DNA of 64,000 bases from Wurfbainia villosa. Its lineage: Eukaryota > Streptophyta > Magnoliopsida > Zingiberales > Zingiberaceae. Location of the stretch: contig CM045989.1 of NCBI GenBank assembly GCA_025175895.1, forward strand, positions 131,081,272 through 131,145,271, read 5' to 3'. A program made the position numbers and the translations under genes. The notes below the pieces were generated by a model. It was not told the DNA's origin, ran no database searches, and was given only the letters and a program-made list of their open reading frames with translations. This document shows positions 1-11,622 of the stretch, piece after piece. How positions within the stretch are numbered: the first letter of the stretch is position 1; every line of letters begins with the position of its first letter.

Positions 1-918
1 TAAGTCGAAGTGATCGAAGGTGTTTGAATAGCCTATAAAGGATTCACCACTCCTTGCGAGGAGATGTATACCCATGGCCTCTCGTCGGATTGTTACTAAA
101 GTCTTTGGCCAAAGCATTACATGTTTAGAGTAAGGTACTCTTCGATACATATGGAGTAACTAGAATCCGTAGGACGAGGAAATGATACTTGGGCTAGGTG
201 TGACGTAGTCAGCCTAGTGGGGACTGACACTATAGACCATGTCCTGAACCAAGTGGGTATAAGATGAGTGAAGGGAATGAGACACGATTCATTCGAGCTA
301 CTGAAGGGTTTCAGAAATAGTTCTGGATCAACCGTTGATCTTTTCGGTTAATTGGGGATCATGATGTACTACTAGGTGCCACTCATGATCGTTCTATAAT
401 TAATGGTTAATTATAGACGACCAACATAAACCGAGAACCTATTTGGTCACACGCACAACGAGTGTAATCCAAAGGATTTAAAACGAGCTTGAGAATGGGA
501 TTCTCAGACCGAGAGAAACTATGTTTGGTTGGACCAAACATAAAGCGAGCATGAAATTGTTTCAGTCGCAATGGAAGCGTGGATGGGCCGTGTCTTATGA
601 AGACATAATGGATGGACCAAAATGGTTTGGTTCTAATCCAATGGATGAGAATAAACCAAAGGGTTTGGTTTATATTAAACGAATGAACCAAATGTTGGTT
701 CGGTTCGTTTTAACTTAAAATAAACCATCATAGTTTGGTTTATTTTAACTTATCCTAATGGAGCGGGTTAACGGGCTTTATGGATATGATCCATTAACCA
801 TTAAGAGAATTAGTTCTCTATAAAAGAGGGCTTAAGGGATTGTTAAACCCTAACCCAAAAACACTAATGAAGTTTTGGCCGCCCAACCCTAGCCTCCTTT
901 TGTTGTTGCCGCCCAACA
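1..918 (+). repeat. 5' LTR of Copia 1 (partial, tail deleted)
   Basis: Positions 1-850 match 6417-7260 in the 3' LTR closely. The 5' copy then ends after about 69 more bases at CCCAACA, just before the primer site, whereas the 3' copy runs on for about 800 bases. The 5' LTR has therefore lost most of its terminal segment (R/U5 side). The first part of the LTR lies left of the window. Confidence 0.88.
816..825 (+). promoter_or_regulatory. LTR TATA box (Copia 1, 5' LTR)
   Basis: CTCTATAAAAG is followed about 25 bases later by AAACCCTAA, a common start-region sequence in Angela-type LTRs. The same arrangement recurs in the 3' LTR at 7223-7233. Confidence 0.6.
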
Positions 919-919
919 G

Positions 920-936
920 TGGTATCAGAGCCCAGG
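920..936 (+). other. Primer binding site, initiator Met-tRNA type
   Basis: TGGTATCAGAGCCCAGG starts one base after the LTR end CCCAACA. It matches the usual plant Copia primer site complementary to the 3' end of initiator Met tRNA. Confidence 0.9.
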
Positions 937-2197
937 TTGTGTTTCGACATAATCGTAAAAATAGTTTTGCGATAGTCATAATGTATTTCTGGAAATTTTC
1001 TAATTTTGGAAATTTAGAAGTATTTATGGAAATTTTTCAATTTTGGAAAGTCTAGAAGTATTTATGGAAATCTTCCACTTTTGGAAAGTTGGAAGTATTT
1101 ATGGAAATTGATATTTTCCATAAATAAAATATTTGATTAGATTCTGAAATTTGTTTCCTAATTTAATCATGATTTGATTTGGGGTAATCAAATCTTAAAA
1201 TATTTTATTTCCATAAGTAGTTTTAATGATTTAGGAAATTGGTTTCCTAAATAGATTTTCCTTAATCAAATAATTCCATGAATAAAATATGTGATTAGAT
1301 TTGGAAATTTGTTTCCTAATTTAATTATGATTTGATTTGGAGAATCAAATCTTAAACATATTTTATTTCCATAAATAGTTATGACATATAAGGAAATATA
1401 TACATGACATAATTGTATGCCATGTAATTGCATTAGATGCATAACATTATGTCATGCGTGTCATGACATGTAGATGTATGCCATGTATGCCATGCCATGT
1501 AGATAATAGTTATTTGCATGCAAAGAGGATGAGACATAAAAACCCTTAAACAATATTAAAGCCTACACCTTCCATTAATATGGTTAGAACCAGAGTTCTG
1601 TTTCTTGTTTGGGTTGTTGGACTCACTCCAAGCCCCTCGAACTCAACATGTTCAAATCATTGGAATAGTTTAACTCTAATATGGTAAGAGTCGAGGTCAA
1701 TCGTTAGTTTGGGTTGTTGGACTCACCCAAGCTGGCTAATTGGTTGAATGCGCTCTAACCATATTAAAACTATTTCGCGATTAATGGGTCGGCTTTAACT
1801 TGGAGCATCGATTTGTTGGACTCACTCCAAGGTCGATGTGAAGAGAGGTGAAGTTGGGTGCTATGCATATGATGCATACTTGTTAATGTGTTAACAACCC
1901 AATGTATGTGTAAACATTCAATTAGTTGATAGCACATTGTGATAGTTACATATACATGATATGTAATCGGTATACTTGATACCTACCATCATAGCTAAGA
2001 ATGGCTTGTTGGACTCACTCCAAGGTTGTTCTTATCTATGATGGATATCAGCCCATTCGGAGATGGACCTATGATCTCCCGAAGTGATTTTAAGGGTTTT
2101 TGAATTCGAAAAATGAATGGGATTTTGTAAATGTATGTGGATGCATTTTAAATCATCTTTCTCATATATGCTCGTTTTGTATTTCTAGGTTAATCTC
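937..2197 (+). other. Copia 1 untranslated leader with repeated hairpins
   Basis: This is non-coding leader between the primer site and gag. At 996-1110 there are three copies of a roughly 40-bp AT-rich unit. At 1117-1380 there is a roughly 160-bp unit in two copies. At 1614-1632, 1714-1731, 1813-1831 and 2006-2024 a 19-base motif recurs. The third and fourth copies and the first are alike; the second is one base shorter. Each can fold as TTGGA-loop-TCCAA with loop CTCAC. Retroelement packaging and dimerisation signals normally lie in this interval, so these hairpins are candidates by position only. Confidence 0.6.
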
Positions 2198-2203
2198 TTG
2201 ATC

Positions 2204-2770
2204 ATGATGTCTTTGAATTTGCGTTCCATTTTGGATTCGAATAAATTGACTGGGCCGAACTTCTTGGACTGGCTTAGAAACTTGAGAATTGTTCTCAAGG
2301 CAGAAAAGCTTGAGTATGTCCTCGAGCGCCTCTCTTCCCCTCATTCTAGTGATGATGCAACACCGGACCAATTGTTGGCCCATCAGAAACATGTGAGTGA
2401 TTCTGAGCAAGTGAGTTACATCATGCTAGGGGCGATGATACCCGAGCTGCGAAAGCAGCATGAGCATATGGATGCTCATACCATAGTCCTTCATCTTTAT
2501 GAGTTGTTTGATGAGTGAGATAAAGGTTCAAGTCTCCAAGCTTCTCTTCACCTCCGAGATGCAAGAAGGTTCATCTGTGGTATCGCTTCAACATGCCAAG
2601 ACCGCTGTGGAGCCTTACGAAAAGCATGAGTAGGAGTCGTTAGTTGATTCCTCGAAGAAAGGTTCTAAGAGGAAGTCAAAGGAACAGCAGAAGGGAAAGA
2701 AGAGAAAGGCTAAGAAGGTAGAACTAGCACAAAAGGGCACTTGCCATCATTATGGCAAGTAGAGCCATTG
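2204..2770 (+). pseudogene. Copia 1 gag (broken)
   Basis: The frame opens at the ATG at 2204. The N-terminal part (to the stop at 2516-2518) has the Angela/Tork gag pattern, with an LTGPNFLDWLRNLRIVL-type segment near residue 20. Beyond the stop, another frame carries the rest of the capsid region, then a lysine-rich tract (about 2640-2720) and a degenerate CCHC zinc knuckle at about 2742-2775 interrupted by a stop. At least one frameshift and two stops make it non-functional. Gag would form the cytoplasmic virus-like particle and bind RNA. Confidence 0.85.
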
Positions 2771-3049
2771 GCGAAGAAAGTGCGAATTTATCTTGAGTCT
2801 GTGAAGAAGAATAAGGCATCAGATGCCCCATCTTCTTCAGAAATCTTCGTTATTGATTGTCATTCTATTTCCTCAGACACTTGGGTATTGGATACTGGGT
2901 GTGGCTCACATATATGTAAAGACATACATGGGCTAAGAAATAGAAGAAGACTCGTCAAGGGAGAGTCAAATTTACGTGTTGGGAATGGAGCAAAGGTCGC
3001 GACTCGCCATCGAACGTATTTGTTGAGACTCCCTACAGACTTGTCTTAG
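2741..3049 (+). pseudogene. Copia 1 protease region
   Basis: A 102-residue open stretch contains the aspartic protease motif WVLDTGCGSHIC, with the D-T-G triad intact at about 2889-2897. In the family this enzyme cleaves the Gag-Pol polyprotein. The frame ends at 3047-3049 and the next domain continues in another frame, so it is no longer part of a continuous polyprotein. Confidence 0.82.
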
Positions 3050-3077
3050 AATCGACAATTGCTTTTATGTTCCTTCG

Positions 3078-4300
3078 TTGATAAAGAACATCATTTCTAT
3101 TTCTTGTTTAAATAGAAATGGGTACCATTTGACTTTTAGTAACAATTGTTGTTACATAACTTTGAATGGAGTTCTTTATGGGACTGGAACTTTAAGCAAT
3201 AGTATTTATACGTTGGACGTATCCAGTGACATTTTCAATATCGAAGCGAGCAACAAGCGTGCTCGAAAAGATAATCAATTAGACTCCTATATGTGGCATT
3301 GTCGTCTTAGCCATGCAAGTAAGAAACGCATGTCCGAATTACACCGATATGTAATTCTGGAATCGTTTGAATTGGATTCATACGATACATGCGAATCATG
3401 CTTAAAAGGCAAGATGACTAAGTTACCTTTTAATGGAAAAGGTGAACGAGTGGAAGAGTTGCTAGGTCTAATACATACTGATGTATGTGGACCCATGTCA
3501 ACTCAAGCTTTAGGAGGCTATAGCTACTTCATCACCTTCACCGATGATCACTCACGGTTTGGGTATGTGTTCTTGATGAAACACAAGTCTGAAGCCTTTG
3601 AAAGGTTCAAAGAATTCAGAAATGAAGTAGAGAAACAACATGACAAGAGTATTAAAATACTTCGATCGGATCGAGGTGGTGAATACTTAAGTCAAGAGTT
3701 TCTTGATTATCTAAGAGACAATGGTATATTGTCTTAATGGACTCCGCCATATACACCAAGGGATAATGGTGTATCTGAGAGGCGTAACCGGACCTTGTTG
3801 GACATGGTCAGATCAATGATGAAACATGCGACTCTTCCCAAGTCCTTTTGGGGCTATGCACTTCAGACAGCTGTTTACTTGTTAAACAGAATGCCTACCA
3901 AGGTAGTCTCAACTACTCCATATGAGATATGGAATAGTAAGAAACCTCATGTATCTTACTTGAAGATATGGGGTTGTCCTTCTTATGTGAAGCGGACTGT
4001 ATCAGACAAATTGGATGCTAAGTCTGATAAATGTCTATTTGTTGGATACCCTAAGGAAACAAGGGGTTACCAATTCTATCATCCTGTGGAACAAAAGGTG
4101 TTTGTTTCAAGGCATGCTGTGTTTCTAGAGAAAGAGTTTCTCTTGCAAGAAAAAAGTGGGAGTGTCGTCGAGCTTGAGGAGGCTCGAGAGACTCAAATAG
4201 ACATTGATGAGATACCTGGTGAAGCACAACAACCGACAACTCATAGTGATGAGCAATCGGCTGGACCTATTGTAACACCACATCTTCATAGATCTGGTAG
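3078..4300 (+). pseudogene. Copia 1 integrase (single in-frame stop)
   Basis: The H-H-C-C zinc module (GAG-pre-integrase) lies at about 3290-3410. The rve core follows, with the first aspartate in HTDVCGP (about 3477), the second in SDRGGEY (about 3667) and the glutamate in GVSERRNR (about 3780). All three catalytic residues are present. One in-frame TAA at 3735-3737 separates the second aspartate from the glutamate; the frame is the same on both sides (717 bases between the open stretches). The C-terminal part continues toward RT without a break. Integrase would insert the cDNA into the host genome. Confidence 0.88.
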
Positions 4301-4379
4301 AACACGCAATATTCCCGAGAGATATAGATTTCTCGTAAGTGAATCGAACGACGTGTTACTCATTGATGATGAGGAGCCT

Positions 4380-5112
4380 ACCAGTTATGAAGAAGTGCTG
4401 ACAAGTTCAGAAAGGGATAAGTGGCTTGGTGCCATGAAGTCGGAAATGGATTCCATGTATGAAAACCAAGTTTGGAACTTGGTTGACCCACCTGAAGGGA
4501 TAAAGCCTATAGGGTGCAAGTGGGTTTTCAAGAAGAAAACCGACATGGATGGTAATGTGATTACCTATAAGGCTAGATTGGTGGCGAAAGGATATCGTCA
4601 AAAACAAGGTGTTGATTATGCTTAAATCCATTCGGATGCTCCTGGCCATAGCGGCTCATTATGATTATGAGATATGGCAGATGAATGTGAAAACAGCTTT
4701 CCTTAATGGAAACCTGCTCGAGGACGTGTATATGATACAGCCTGAGGGTTTCACATCGGTTGATAAGACCAAGGTATGCAAATTGCGACGGTCCATTTAT
4801 GGATTGAAGCAAGCATCCAGGAGCTGGTATATCCGTTTTGATGAGACAATCAAAGAGTTTGATTTCTCACAAAATCCAGACGAACCTTGTGTGTACAAGA
4901 AGGTTAGTGGGAGTGCAGTCGTGTTCCTAGTATTGTATGTCGATGACATACTACTTATAGGAAACGATGTTTCAATCTTACAGTCAGTTAAGGTTTGGTT
5001 ATCCAAGACATTCTCCATGAAAGACCTGGGAGAAGCAACCTACATCCTCAGGATTAAGATCTATAGAGATAGATCGAAACGGTTGCTTGGTCTTTCGCAG
5101 CCATATATATAG
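4380..5112 (+). pseudogene. Copia 1 reverse transcriptase (deleted and frameshifted)
   Basis: Copia RT motifs are clear: GCKWVFKKK (about 4515), KARLVAKGYRQKQGVDY (about 4570-4620), AFLNG (about 4700), SIYGLKQ (about 4795) and the catalytic YVDD (about 4938). Between GVDY and the LKSIR block the usual D-E-T-F-S-P-V-A stretch is missing and the frame changes, so about 25 bases were lost near 4618-4625. The block before AFLNG reads QMNVKT where QMDVKT is usual, so an active-site aspartate is replaced by asparagine. Confidence 0.88.
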
Positions 5113-5266
5113 ATCGAAAAGCAAAGAGGTTTAGCATGTCTAATCCAAGAAAGGTTTCCTACCCATCGCATGGGGTACACCTTTCAAGTCTATGTGTCCG
5201 CGCATGTAAGACGAGAGGATTTGCATGAGTAAGATTCCTATGCATCCGCAATAGGATCTATCATGT

Positions 5267-5838
5267 ATGCTATGTTATGTACGAGGCCCGATGTATCGTA
5301 TGCTCGAGTGTCACGAGCAGATACCATCCGATCCAGAATGGATCATTGGCTTATTTAAGACGATCCTTAAGTACTTGAGAAGAACTAAGGATGTGTTCCT
5401 AATATATGGAGAAGGGTACATGGTGATACGTGGGTATACGGATGCCAGCTCCAGACAGACAAGGATGATTCCATATCTTTGTCTGGGTATGTATTCACCT
5501 GGAATGGAGGCGCAATAAGTTGGAAAGGTTCCAAGCTTTACACTATAGCGGATTCTGCCACTAAGGCAGAATACGTTGCAGCTTTGGAAGCAGCAAAGGA
5601 AGCGGTTTGGATCAATAAGTTCATCTATGAACTTGATGTGGTCTCATCAATGATCCAAACATGTGCTTCGCCGCTATCATCTTATCAGAGAGATCATCAG
5701 TAGGAACGAAATACAAATCGAGAAAATTCCCTAATCGAAAGGAACTTAGCGGATCCTTTGACTAAAGCATTACCTCAAAGTAAGTTTGAGGGTCATGTTA
5801 GAGCTTATGGTATTGATACCGTGAGCGATTGGCATTAG
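5267..5838 (+). pseudogene. Copia 1 RNase H and pol C-terminus
   Basis: Two overlapping frames carry the Copia RNase H. YTDAS (first acidic residue) lies near 5440 in one frame. SGYVFTWNGGAISWKGSKL and TKAEYVA (second acidic residue) lie at 5480-5580 in another. A further frame at about 5748-5838 holds the usual ADPLTKALP ending and the final stop. Frameshifts separate the pieces. The segment at 5113-5266, which links RT and RNase H, is also broken. Confidence 0.85.
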
Positions 5839-5841
5839 GCC

Positions 5842-5850
5842 AAGTGGGAG
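5842..5850 (+). other. Polypurine tract, Copia 1
   Basis: AAGTGGGAG lies immediately before the TGTTAG start of the 3' LTR. This is the plus-strand primer position and the usual Angela-type sequence. Confidence 0.8.
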
Positions 5851-5852
5851 TC

Positions 5853-8053
5853 TGTTAGTAATATATGAGAGATGTCCTAAGGCAATCGCCTTATGTATGA
5901 ACCATTTATATGATAAATGAAGATTCACTATTTGAGTATACATGTTTTATGTATTTGATTGGATCTTAAACTTATTTACTGAATGTCCACGATACGATTC
6001 ACAGCATGAGAGAATTTGTGATTGGATCACAACTAGTGAGTATCTCTACATGTGTAATTGTGATGTATCTAATTATCCTAGTCGATGAATCGATGGATCG
6101 ACACCATCAATTCTACGAGACTAGCACGAGGTATACCCTTGGTGTATCCAAGCAGCTGATTCTCACTGGCTGGAGACATAGTGATGTCCGGAGTTAATCG
6201 TGGATGCTAGTTATGGTAACTAGTTCATTGGAGTGACCAGCCGTAAGACTTCATATGGTTCTCCGCATATATATAGATATGTCAATGAAGTTCTTACTGT
6301 GGCTTAAGTGCGATGTTCCTTTGACTTGCGGTATTCAAGTCATCTTGATCATGGAGACTTATGCTTTGACATCTTAAGCAAACATCTCTAAGGAGATGGA
6401 CCCGGATGATTGGGTATAAGTCAAGTGGATCAAGGTGTTTGAATAGCCTATAAAGGATTCACCACTCCTTATGAGGAGATGTATACCCATGGCCTCTCGT
6501 CGGATTGTTACTAAAGTCTTTGGCCAAAGCATTACATGTTTAGAGTAAGGTACTCTTCGATACATGTGGAGTAACTAGAACTGTGAGGACGAGGAAATGA
6601 TACTTGGGCTAGGTGTGACGAGTCACTTAGTGGGACCGACACTATAGACCATGTCCCAACCAAGTGGGTATAAGATGAGTGAAGGGAATGGGGCACGATT
6701 CATTCGAGCCATCAAGGGTTTCGTAAATAGTTCTAGATCAACCGCTGATCTTTCTGCTAATCGGGGATCATGATGTACTACTAGGTGCCACTCATGATCG
6801 CTCTATAATTAATGGTTAATTATAGACACCAACATAAACCGAGAACCTATTTGGTCACACGACAACGAGTGTAATCCAAAGGATTTAAAACGAGCTTGAG
6901 AATGAGATTCTCGCATCGAGAGAAACTATGTTTGGTTGGACTAAACATAAAGCGAGCATGAAATTGTTTCAGTCGCAATGGAAGCGTGGATGGGCCGTGT
7001 CTTATGAAGACATAATGGATGGACCAAAATGGTTTGGTTCTAATCCAATGGATGAGAATAAACCAAAGGGTTTGGTTTATTTTAAACGAATGAACCAAAA
7101 GTTGGTTCGGTTCGTTTTAACTTAAAATAAACCATCATGGTTTGGTTTATTTTAACTTATCCTAATGGAGCAGGTTAACGGGCTTTATGGATATGATCCA
7201 TTAACCATTAAGAGAATTAGTTCTCTATAAAAGAGGGCTTAAGGGATTGTTAAACCCTAACTAATCCAAACCCTAGCCCCCTTGAGTTGCCGCCCACCTC
7301 CACCTTGGAGTTAATTGGCGCCAACCCTAAAGCTGCCGCCGCCCAGCTTGTGTGCAGCCGTCCAAGTCTTTGCCGGCGTCCAAGCTTCAGCCGGTGAACC
7401 TCCGGCGACCCTCCGGTGATCTCTTGTGGGTTCGGTGATAAGGTGAGCTCCACATCTCCTTTGGCCGGCCTCTATTCCTCCACCAAAAGCTGTCCAGTTT
7501 TTCTGAACAGTTTGTTTCTTTGTTGTCGGAGCATCGTTTGGACGACGGTTAGTGCTCCGACAGCGGCTAACTTACCGGGGATTTGATCTCCGGTAATCCT
7601 CTGAGGTGGGGGACGAAGGATTCATCAAACGGTTGACGAATACCTCTCCGGAGAAGCGAGTTTTGAGAACTCATTTTAGGATCCGAATTTGGATTCGGAT
7701 CGTGATCATCTCTCGATCACGTCGTCTTCAACACGAGGCTAGTAACCCGTACGAAGACGAAGCTCGTGACTTAGCGAAGTCATCCCGAGGAGCTCGGCGT
7801 GGATACGGATAGAGACGATTCTTACGAGGATCGTTCCGGTTGATGCCGTTCCCGCTACACGTCATACGAAAGGTATAACGTAGATAAATTTCTTTTATTG
7901 CAAATTTTAATTTACGATTATGTCTACACTTGTTGTAATATGCATGTGTGTGTTGTAATAAATATAGATTTATTATTTTTAATTGCTTCCGCTGTGCTCA
8001 TGTTTACGAAACATGATCGAACACACACACACCGCGGTGCCGGAAACCCAACA
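5853..8053 (+). repeat. 3' LTR of Copia 1 (2201 bp)
   Basis: It starts TGTTAG after the polypurine tract and ends CCCAACA. Positions 6417-7260 match the 5' copy at 1-850. The TATA box is at 7223-7233. Differences from the 5' copy cluster at CAG/CTG sites, for example CTGAC to CCGAC near 6639 and TTTCAG to TTTCG near 6720. Confidence 0.88.
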
Positions 8054-8586
8054 ACGTGGCCACCACGTCCACCTGGAGAATAATTCTGTTACAGATATGA
8101 GGAGCGAAGACTCCTCGGAATATTGTGTGGGACCCCCCCTTCTGTTACATAACACCTCTTCATCTACATTTCGGGAAACTAGGTTAGCCTGTCCCTCTCA
8201 ACTATTTGCTTTTGGTGAAACTAACTTAGGCCTATAGCTCACATGTGGCATAGCCCTTGGGCTCTTCACCAGCCCGAACCAACTCCCCTTCTTTCCACAC
8301 CGAACTACCTCCGGACTAACTAGGCCTAGTCGATTCTTATCCGTCCCATCTGCTTCTAGGCCTATCTAGCCGAACCGATTCTTGCTTATTTCCTAGCGAA
8401 GCGCTCTCCGCCTCTGCTTTGCCGTGTCGATTACCTCCACTAGCTCTCCTGTGCCAATTGTCTCAGGTGCTTGGGCCCGAACCGTTCCTCCCCTCTTTCT
8501 CCGCCGAACCAATCATTTTATTTGGGTAATGCCTAACATGCGAGCCCTCCTACCCGGTTCATAGAGAAGAGGTAACAACAATATCA
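8054..8586 (-). repeat. 3' LTR of the Gypsy element (533 bp visible)
   Basis: It matches 29884-30417 base for base over most of its length, including the shared terminal AACAACAATATCA. The other 490 bases of the 1024-bp LTR are missing here because Copia 1 lies against it. They are predicted to lie left of the window. Confidence 0.9.
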
Positions 8587-8637
8587 TTAGTCAACCCCAA
8601 AAATAGTCAAGCGAAGTTATAAACTTGACTTTCCAAC

Positions 8638-8645
8638 TATATAAA
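8638..8645 (+). promoter_or_regulatory. Candidate TATA box for the antisense gene
   Basis: TATATAAA is followed by a pyrimidine-rich CT stretch at 8650-8705, upstream of the first antisense coding region. A promoter just inside the element would let this gene be transcribed opposite to gag-pol. Confidence 0.5.
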
Positions 8646-8954
8646 GTCCCTTCTCCATCCTTTGCTCATTAATTCAAATTCACTCTTCTCTTACATCTCC
8701 ACCCTATATACTTGAGGCGACCTAATGGGCCCGTGGACCCCGCTTCTCCTTTTCTCTTATATAGTCGAACCGTCACAAAAAATCCTATATAAATCTCCAC
8801 CTTTTCCTTTTAGGTATTACTTAGCGTGCCTAACAATCCCATCCCTTCCACTTCTTCCCTTCAACGGTTTTCACCGGTGGTATTTCAGCGACCCAGCCCT
8901 TCCTTTTCCACACGTTTCTCCTCTAACCTTCAAGTAAGTATTCTACCTTGTTTT

Positions 8955-11197
8955 ATGCCTATGGCCCTTAAGACCACCATCTCGCCTCCTTGGTATGAGC
9001 ACACCATCACCCAATTAGACTGCGATCATTATTTCTTTAACCTTAAAGATAGGTTCATAGACCCTTCTATAAAATGTTGTTTCACAACCAAGACTCACCG
9101 ACCACACCGTCCTCCCCCCAGTCTAACTTGCTTCTTTTCCGAACAGTTCCTTAATGGCCTGTTTCTACCTGCGCCCTCCCCTTATCTAGAAATCTTAGAT
9201 TTTTATGGACTACCGCTAAACCAATTTACCCCCAATTCCTTTCGCATTCTATCGGGGGCCTCTATAGTATTCCAACATCTAAATCTCCCTCTATCTCCTC
9301 AAATATTTTATTGTTTCTTCCAGTTAAAATCTTCCAAGGCAGACCTCTTTTACCTATCTAGCCGCACGGACTGCAAATTTCTAATGAATATGCCCACTTC
9401 CCATAAAGGATGGGAAGAATTATACTTCTTTGTTCAGCTTCCTGTACCTCTACCCCACTCGGACACCTGAAAGTTAGAACTCCTTGAACTACCTTCTTTC
9501 CGTGAAATGAGGACCCAGTGTCCTTTCTCGAAGGTTTATAAAGCACTGGGAGAATCCCACTATTGTTCAAACCACCTAATGAAAACTCTCCTTCTAAGTC
9601 ACTTCGGGCTATCCCCCTTCCCTTCGACGACCTCGACCGCAATAGGTAAGATGACATTTACCCTTCAATATAACTTTTTATTTGCATCAACCATCTTTCT
9701 TATCAACGCATTTTGCAGATAATCTAATGCAGAACGCTCTAGTGAAGGGAGAAGAGATTGAGGCCGCCAAGAAGAAGAAGACCTCAACAAAGAGAGGCAA
9801 GTTTGCGGCAGCCCCTTCTTCCCCTCGGAAAAGATTGCGGCTCATTAAGGAAGGAGCTCCCAGTTCGTCAGCTCCTCCTCCCTCTTCTTCTGGTCAGCAT
9901 GACTCCTAATCTTTAACCGTCTATGAACCGAGGATGAGGGATACCACCTTCTCCATCCCATCCTCGTCCCCCCAAGGAGGAGATTCCTTTTCCATTCTCC
10001 TGCTTCATCCTCCCTTCCTCATGATTCTCCCCTGCCTTCCCAAACCGAATCCATCTCCGCTCCTATTCCCTCCGAAACACTTACCTCTCCCGCCCTCTTC
10101 AACGTGTTGGTCCCACTCTGCCTTCTGAGGGAGGAGATCTTTCCCTCCCGAACCCTTCAATAGCTACATTGGGGTCCTAGCTACAGATTCCCTTTCAGAG
10201 TTGAAGTTCTTCAACCAATCGGGCATACAAGGCCCTTGCGACCAAGTGAGCAAATTGCTGTCTGAGGTAACTACTTTTCCCTTTTTATCTTTAATGTCTA
10301 CATACATGTATATACCACTATATACCAACACTTAGCAATTTTTCTTCCCTTCAGGCCTTGGCTAAACATAGCAAAATGATCTCTCGGATAGCCCAATTTC
10401 AGTCCAATGTAGAGGCGCACCACTTTGCTTCCTTGGCGCACCAAAAGCAACTCACTCGGCAACTGAGCGAAAAGGAGAAAAAGGAATATGACCTGAGGGG
10501 CCAATGTGAAGACTCCATGACACAGTTGGCCTTGGTCCAGAGTGAAAAAGAGGAGCTTCAACAAAAAAATGAAGACCTCGAACAGCAAGTCTTCCTTCAA
10601 TCCAGCGAACTTCAGTAGGTGGATCTTCTCACCCACGAATTAACAGGGTACAAAAGACAACTTGGGGACGCCATTATTCAAGCTACTGATTCTTCTACTA
10701 CCATTCAGCAGCTTCAGCAAGAACGTCAACAGCTGTGGCTAGAACGTCAGGCATGGGAAGCCACTCGGAAGTCTTGTATAGAGAAATGCCAAGAGCTTTC
10801 TTCAATGGTGGCTACCCTTCTTCAAGCCCTATCGACAGCGGCTCAGCAGCAAACAGAACTTCATCGGGAATACTCTGAGGCTCTCTCGGCTCTGGGTCAG
10901 CGAGCTATAAAAGCAACAACCGAGAAAGATGCCCTAGCTACCCAACTAACCGAAAGTCAGGCCCAGCTGGCCGAATGTCAGGCTCAACTAGCCAGTTGCC
11001 AGTCCCAGCTGAAGGAGCAGGAGGCCGACTTAAAGGGACGCTACGTCAAGAAAGGAATAGATTTATTTATACTTGGCTTCGACGGGTCCTCGGCTTTAAA
11101 TATCGAACGAGGATATCCACCTCCCGGCACAGACACTAGTTATCTGAACCCTGTAGATGCATTGTCTAAGTGTCCCCCAAATCTCTTTGAACTGTAA
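8955..11197 (+). pseudogene. Antisense extra gene A of the Tat element: Transposase_28-like domain plus coiled coil
   Basis: The first exon (in frame from 8955 or 8961 to 9470) has the plant 'putative gypsy type transposon' pattern (Pfam Transposase_28). Features are an FFSEQFLNGL segment, a FYGLPLNQFTPNSFRIL segment, and a KGW-EELYFFV ending. Two clean plant introns follow. The first has donor GTAAGATG near 9648 and acceptor TTTTGCAG at about 9719. The second has donor GTAACTAC near 10267 and acceptor CCCTTCAG at about 10353. The last exon (10354-11197) is a glutamine/glutamate-rich coiled coil with heptad-like S-Q-A-Q-L repeats. It ends in SKCPPNLFEL. There is a break at 9470 and an in-frame TAG at 10616-10618. 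Function in the element is unknown. Confidence 0.68.
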
Positions 11198-11622
11198 CCC
11201 ATAATATCTTACTCCCTGTAATGACTCTTTTCTTGATGTTGAAGAATGTTTATATTGGCACAACTTTTTATTGTTCTTTTTGTACGCCTTATTGTGGGTC
11301 GGGAATTCTGGATTAACTTTGTGCTTTTTTCTCTTTACAATTATGTTCCTTTTCCCGTGTCGCCTGGCGCAATCACCTCCTTTGTTCGGGAACTCACTCA
11401 GAAGGTCCCGAATGATCTTATTCATGTCCGACCCAATTTTGGCTCGGTTAAAGATTAAATTACTTCAGTCTCTTGATCTTCTTCGTCTACCTTACTGCTT
11501 CGGAAACGATATCTGGATAAGTACCTATGTTGCTGCCATTATGATATTAGTCTCTTCATCTTCATCTCCTTCCCGAGAACTACTGCAGTTCCTTTTCCTT
11601 CAACTATAAATTATCACCCTCC

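Larger units (their letters stand above)
1..8053 (+). mobile_element. Copia element 1 (Angela/Tork-like), decayed, 5' LTR truncated by window edge
   Basis: The order is partial 5' LTR, Met-tRNA primer site, long leader, gag, protease, integrase, RT, RNase H, polypurine tract and 3' LTR. This is the Copia domain order, since integrase precedes RT. RT and gag sequence style fits the Angela/Tork group, and the 2.2-kb 3' LTR is typical of Angela. The 3' LTR ends in CCCAACA at 8053. It is followed by ACGTG, which is the point where the Gypsy LTR sequence (equivalent to 29884) resumes. I infer insertion into that LTR, with the matching left junction outside the window. The coding region has several stops and at least one deletion in RT, so the copy is dead. 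Confidence 0.9.

Noticed and set aside
407..691. Minus-strand frame in the Copia 1 LTR, repeated at 6847-7098
   Set aside because: It is duplicated because the LTR is duplicated; no domain, and overlapping plus-strand frames are equally open.
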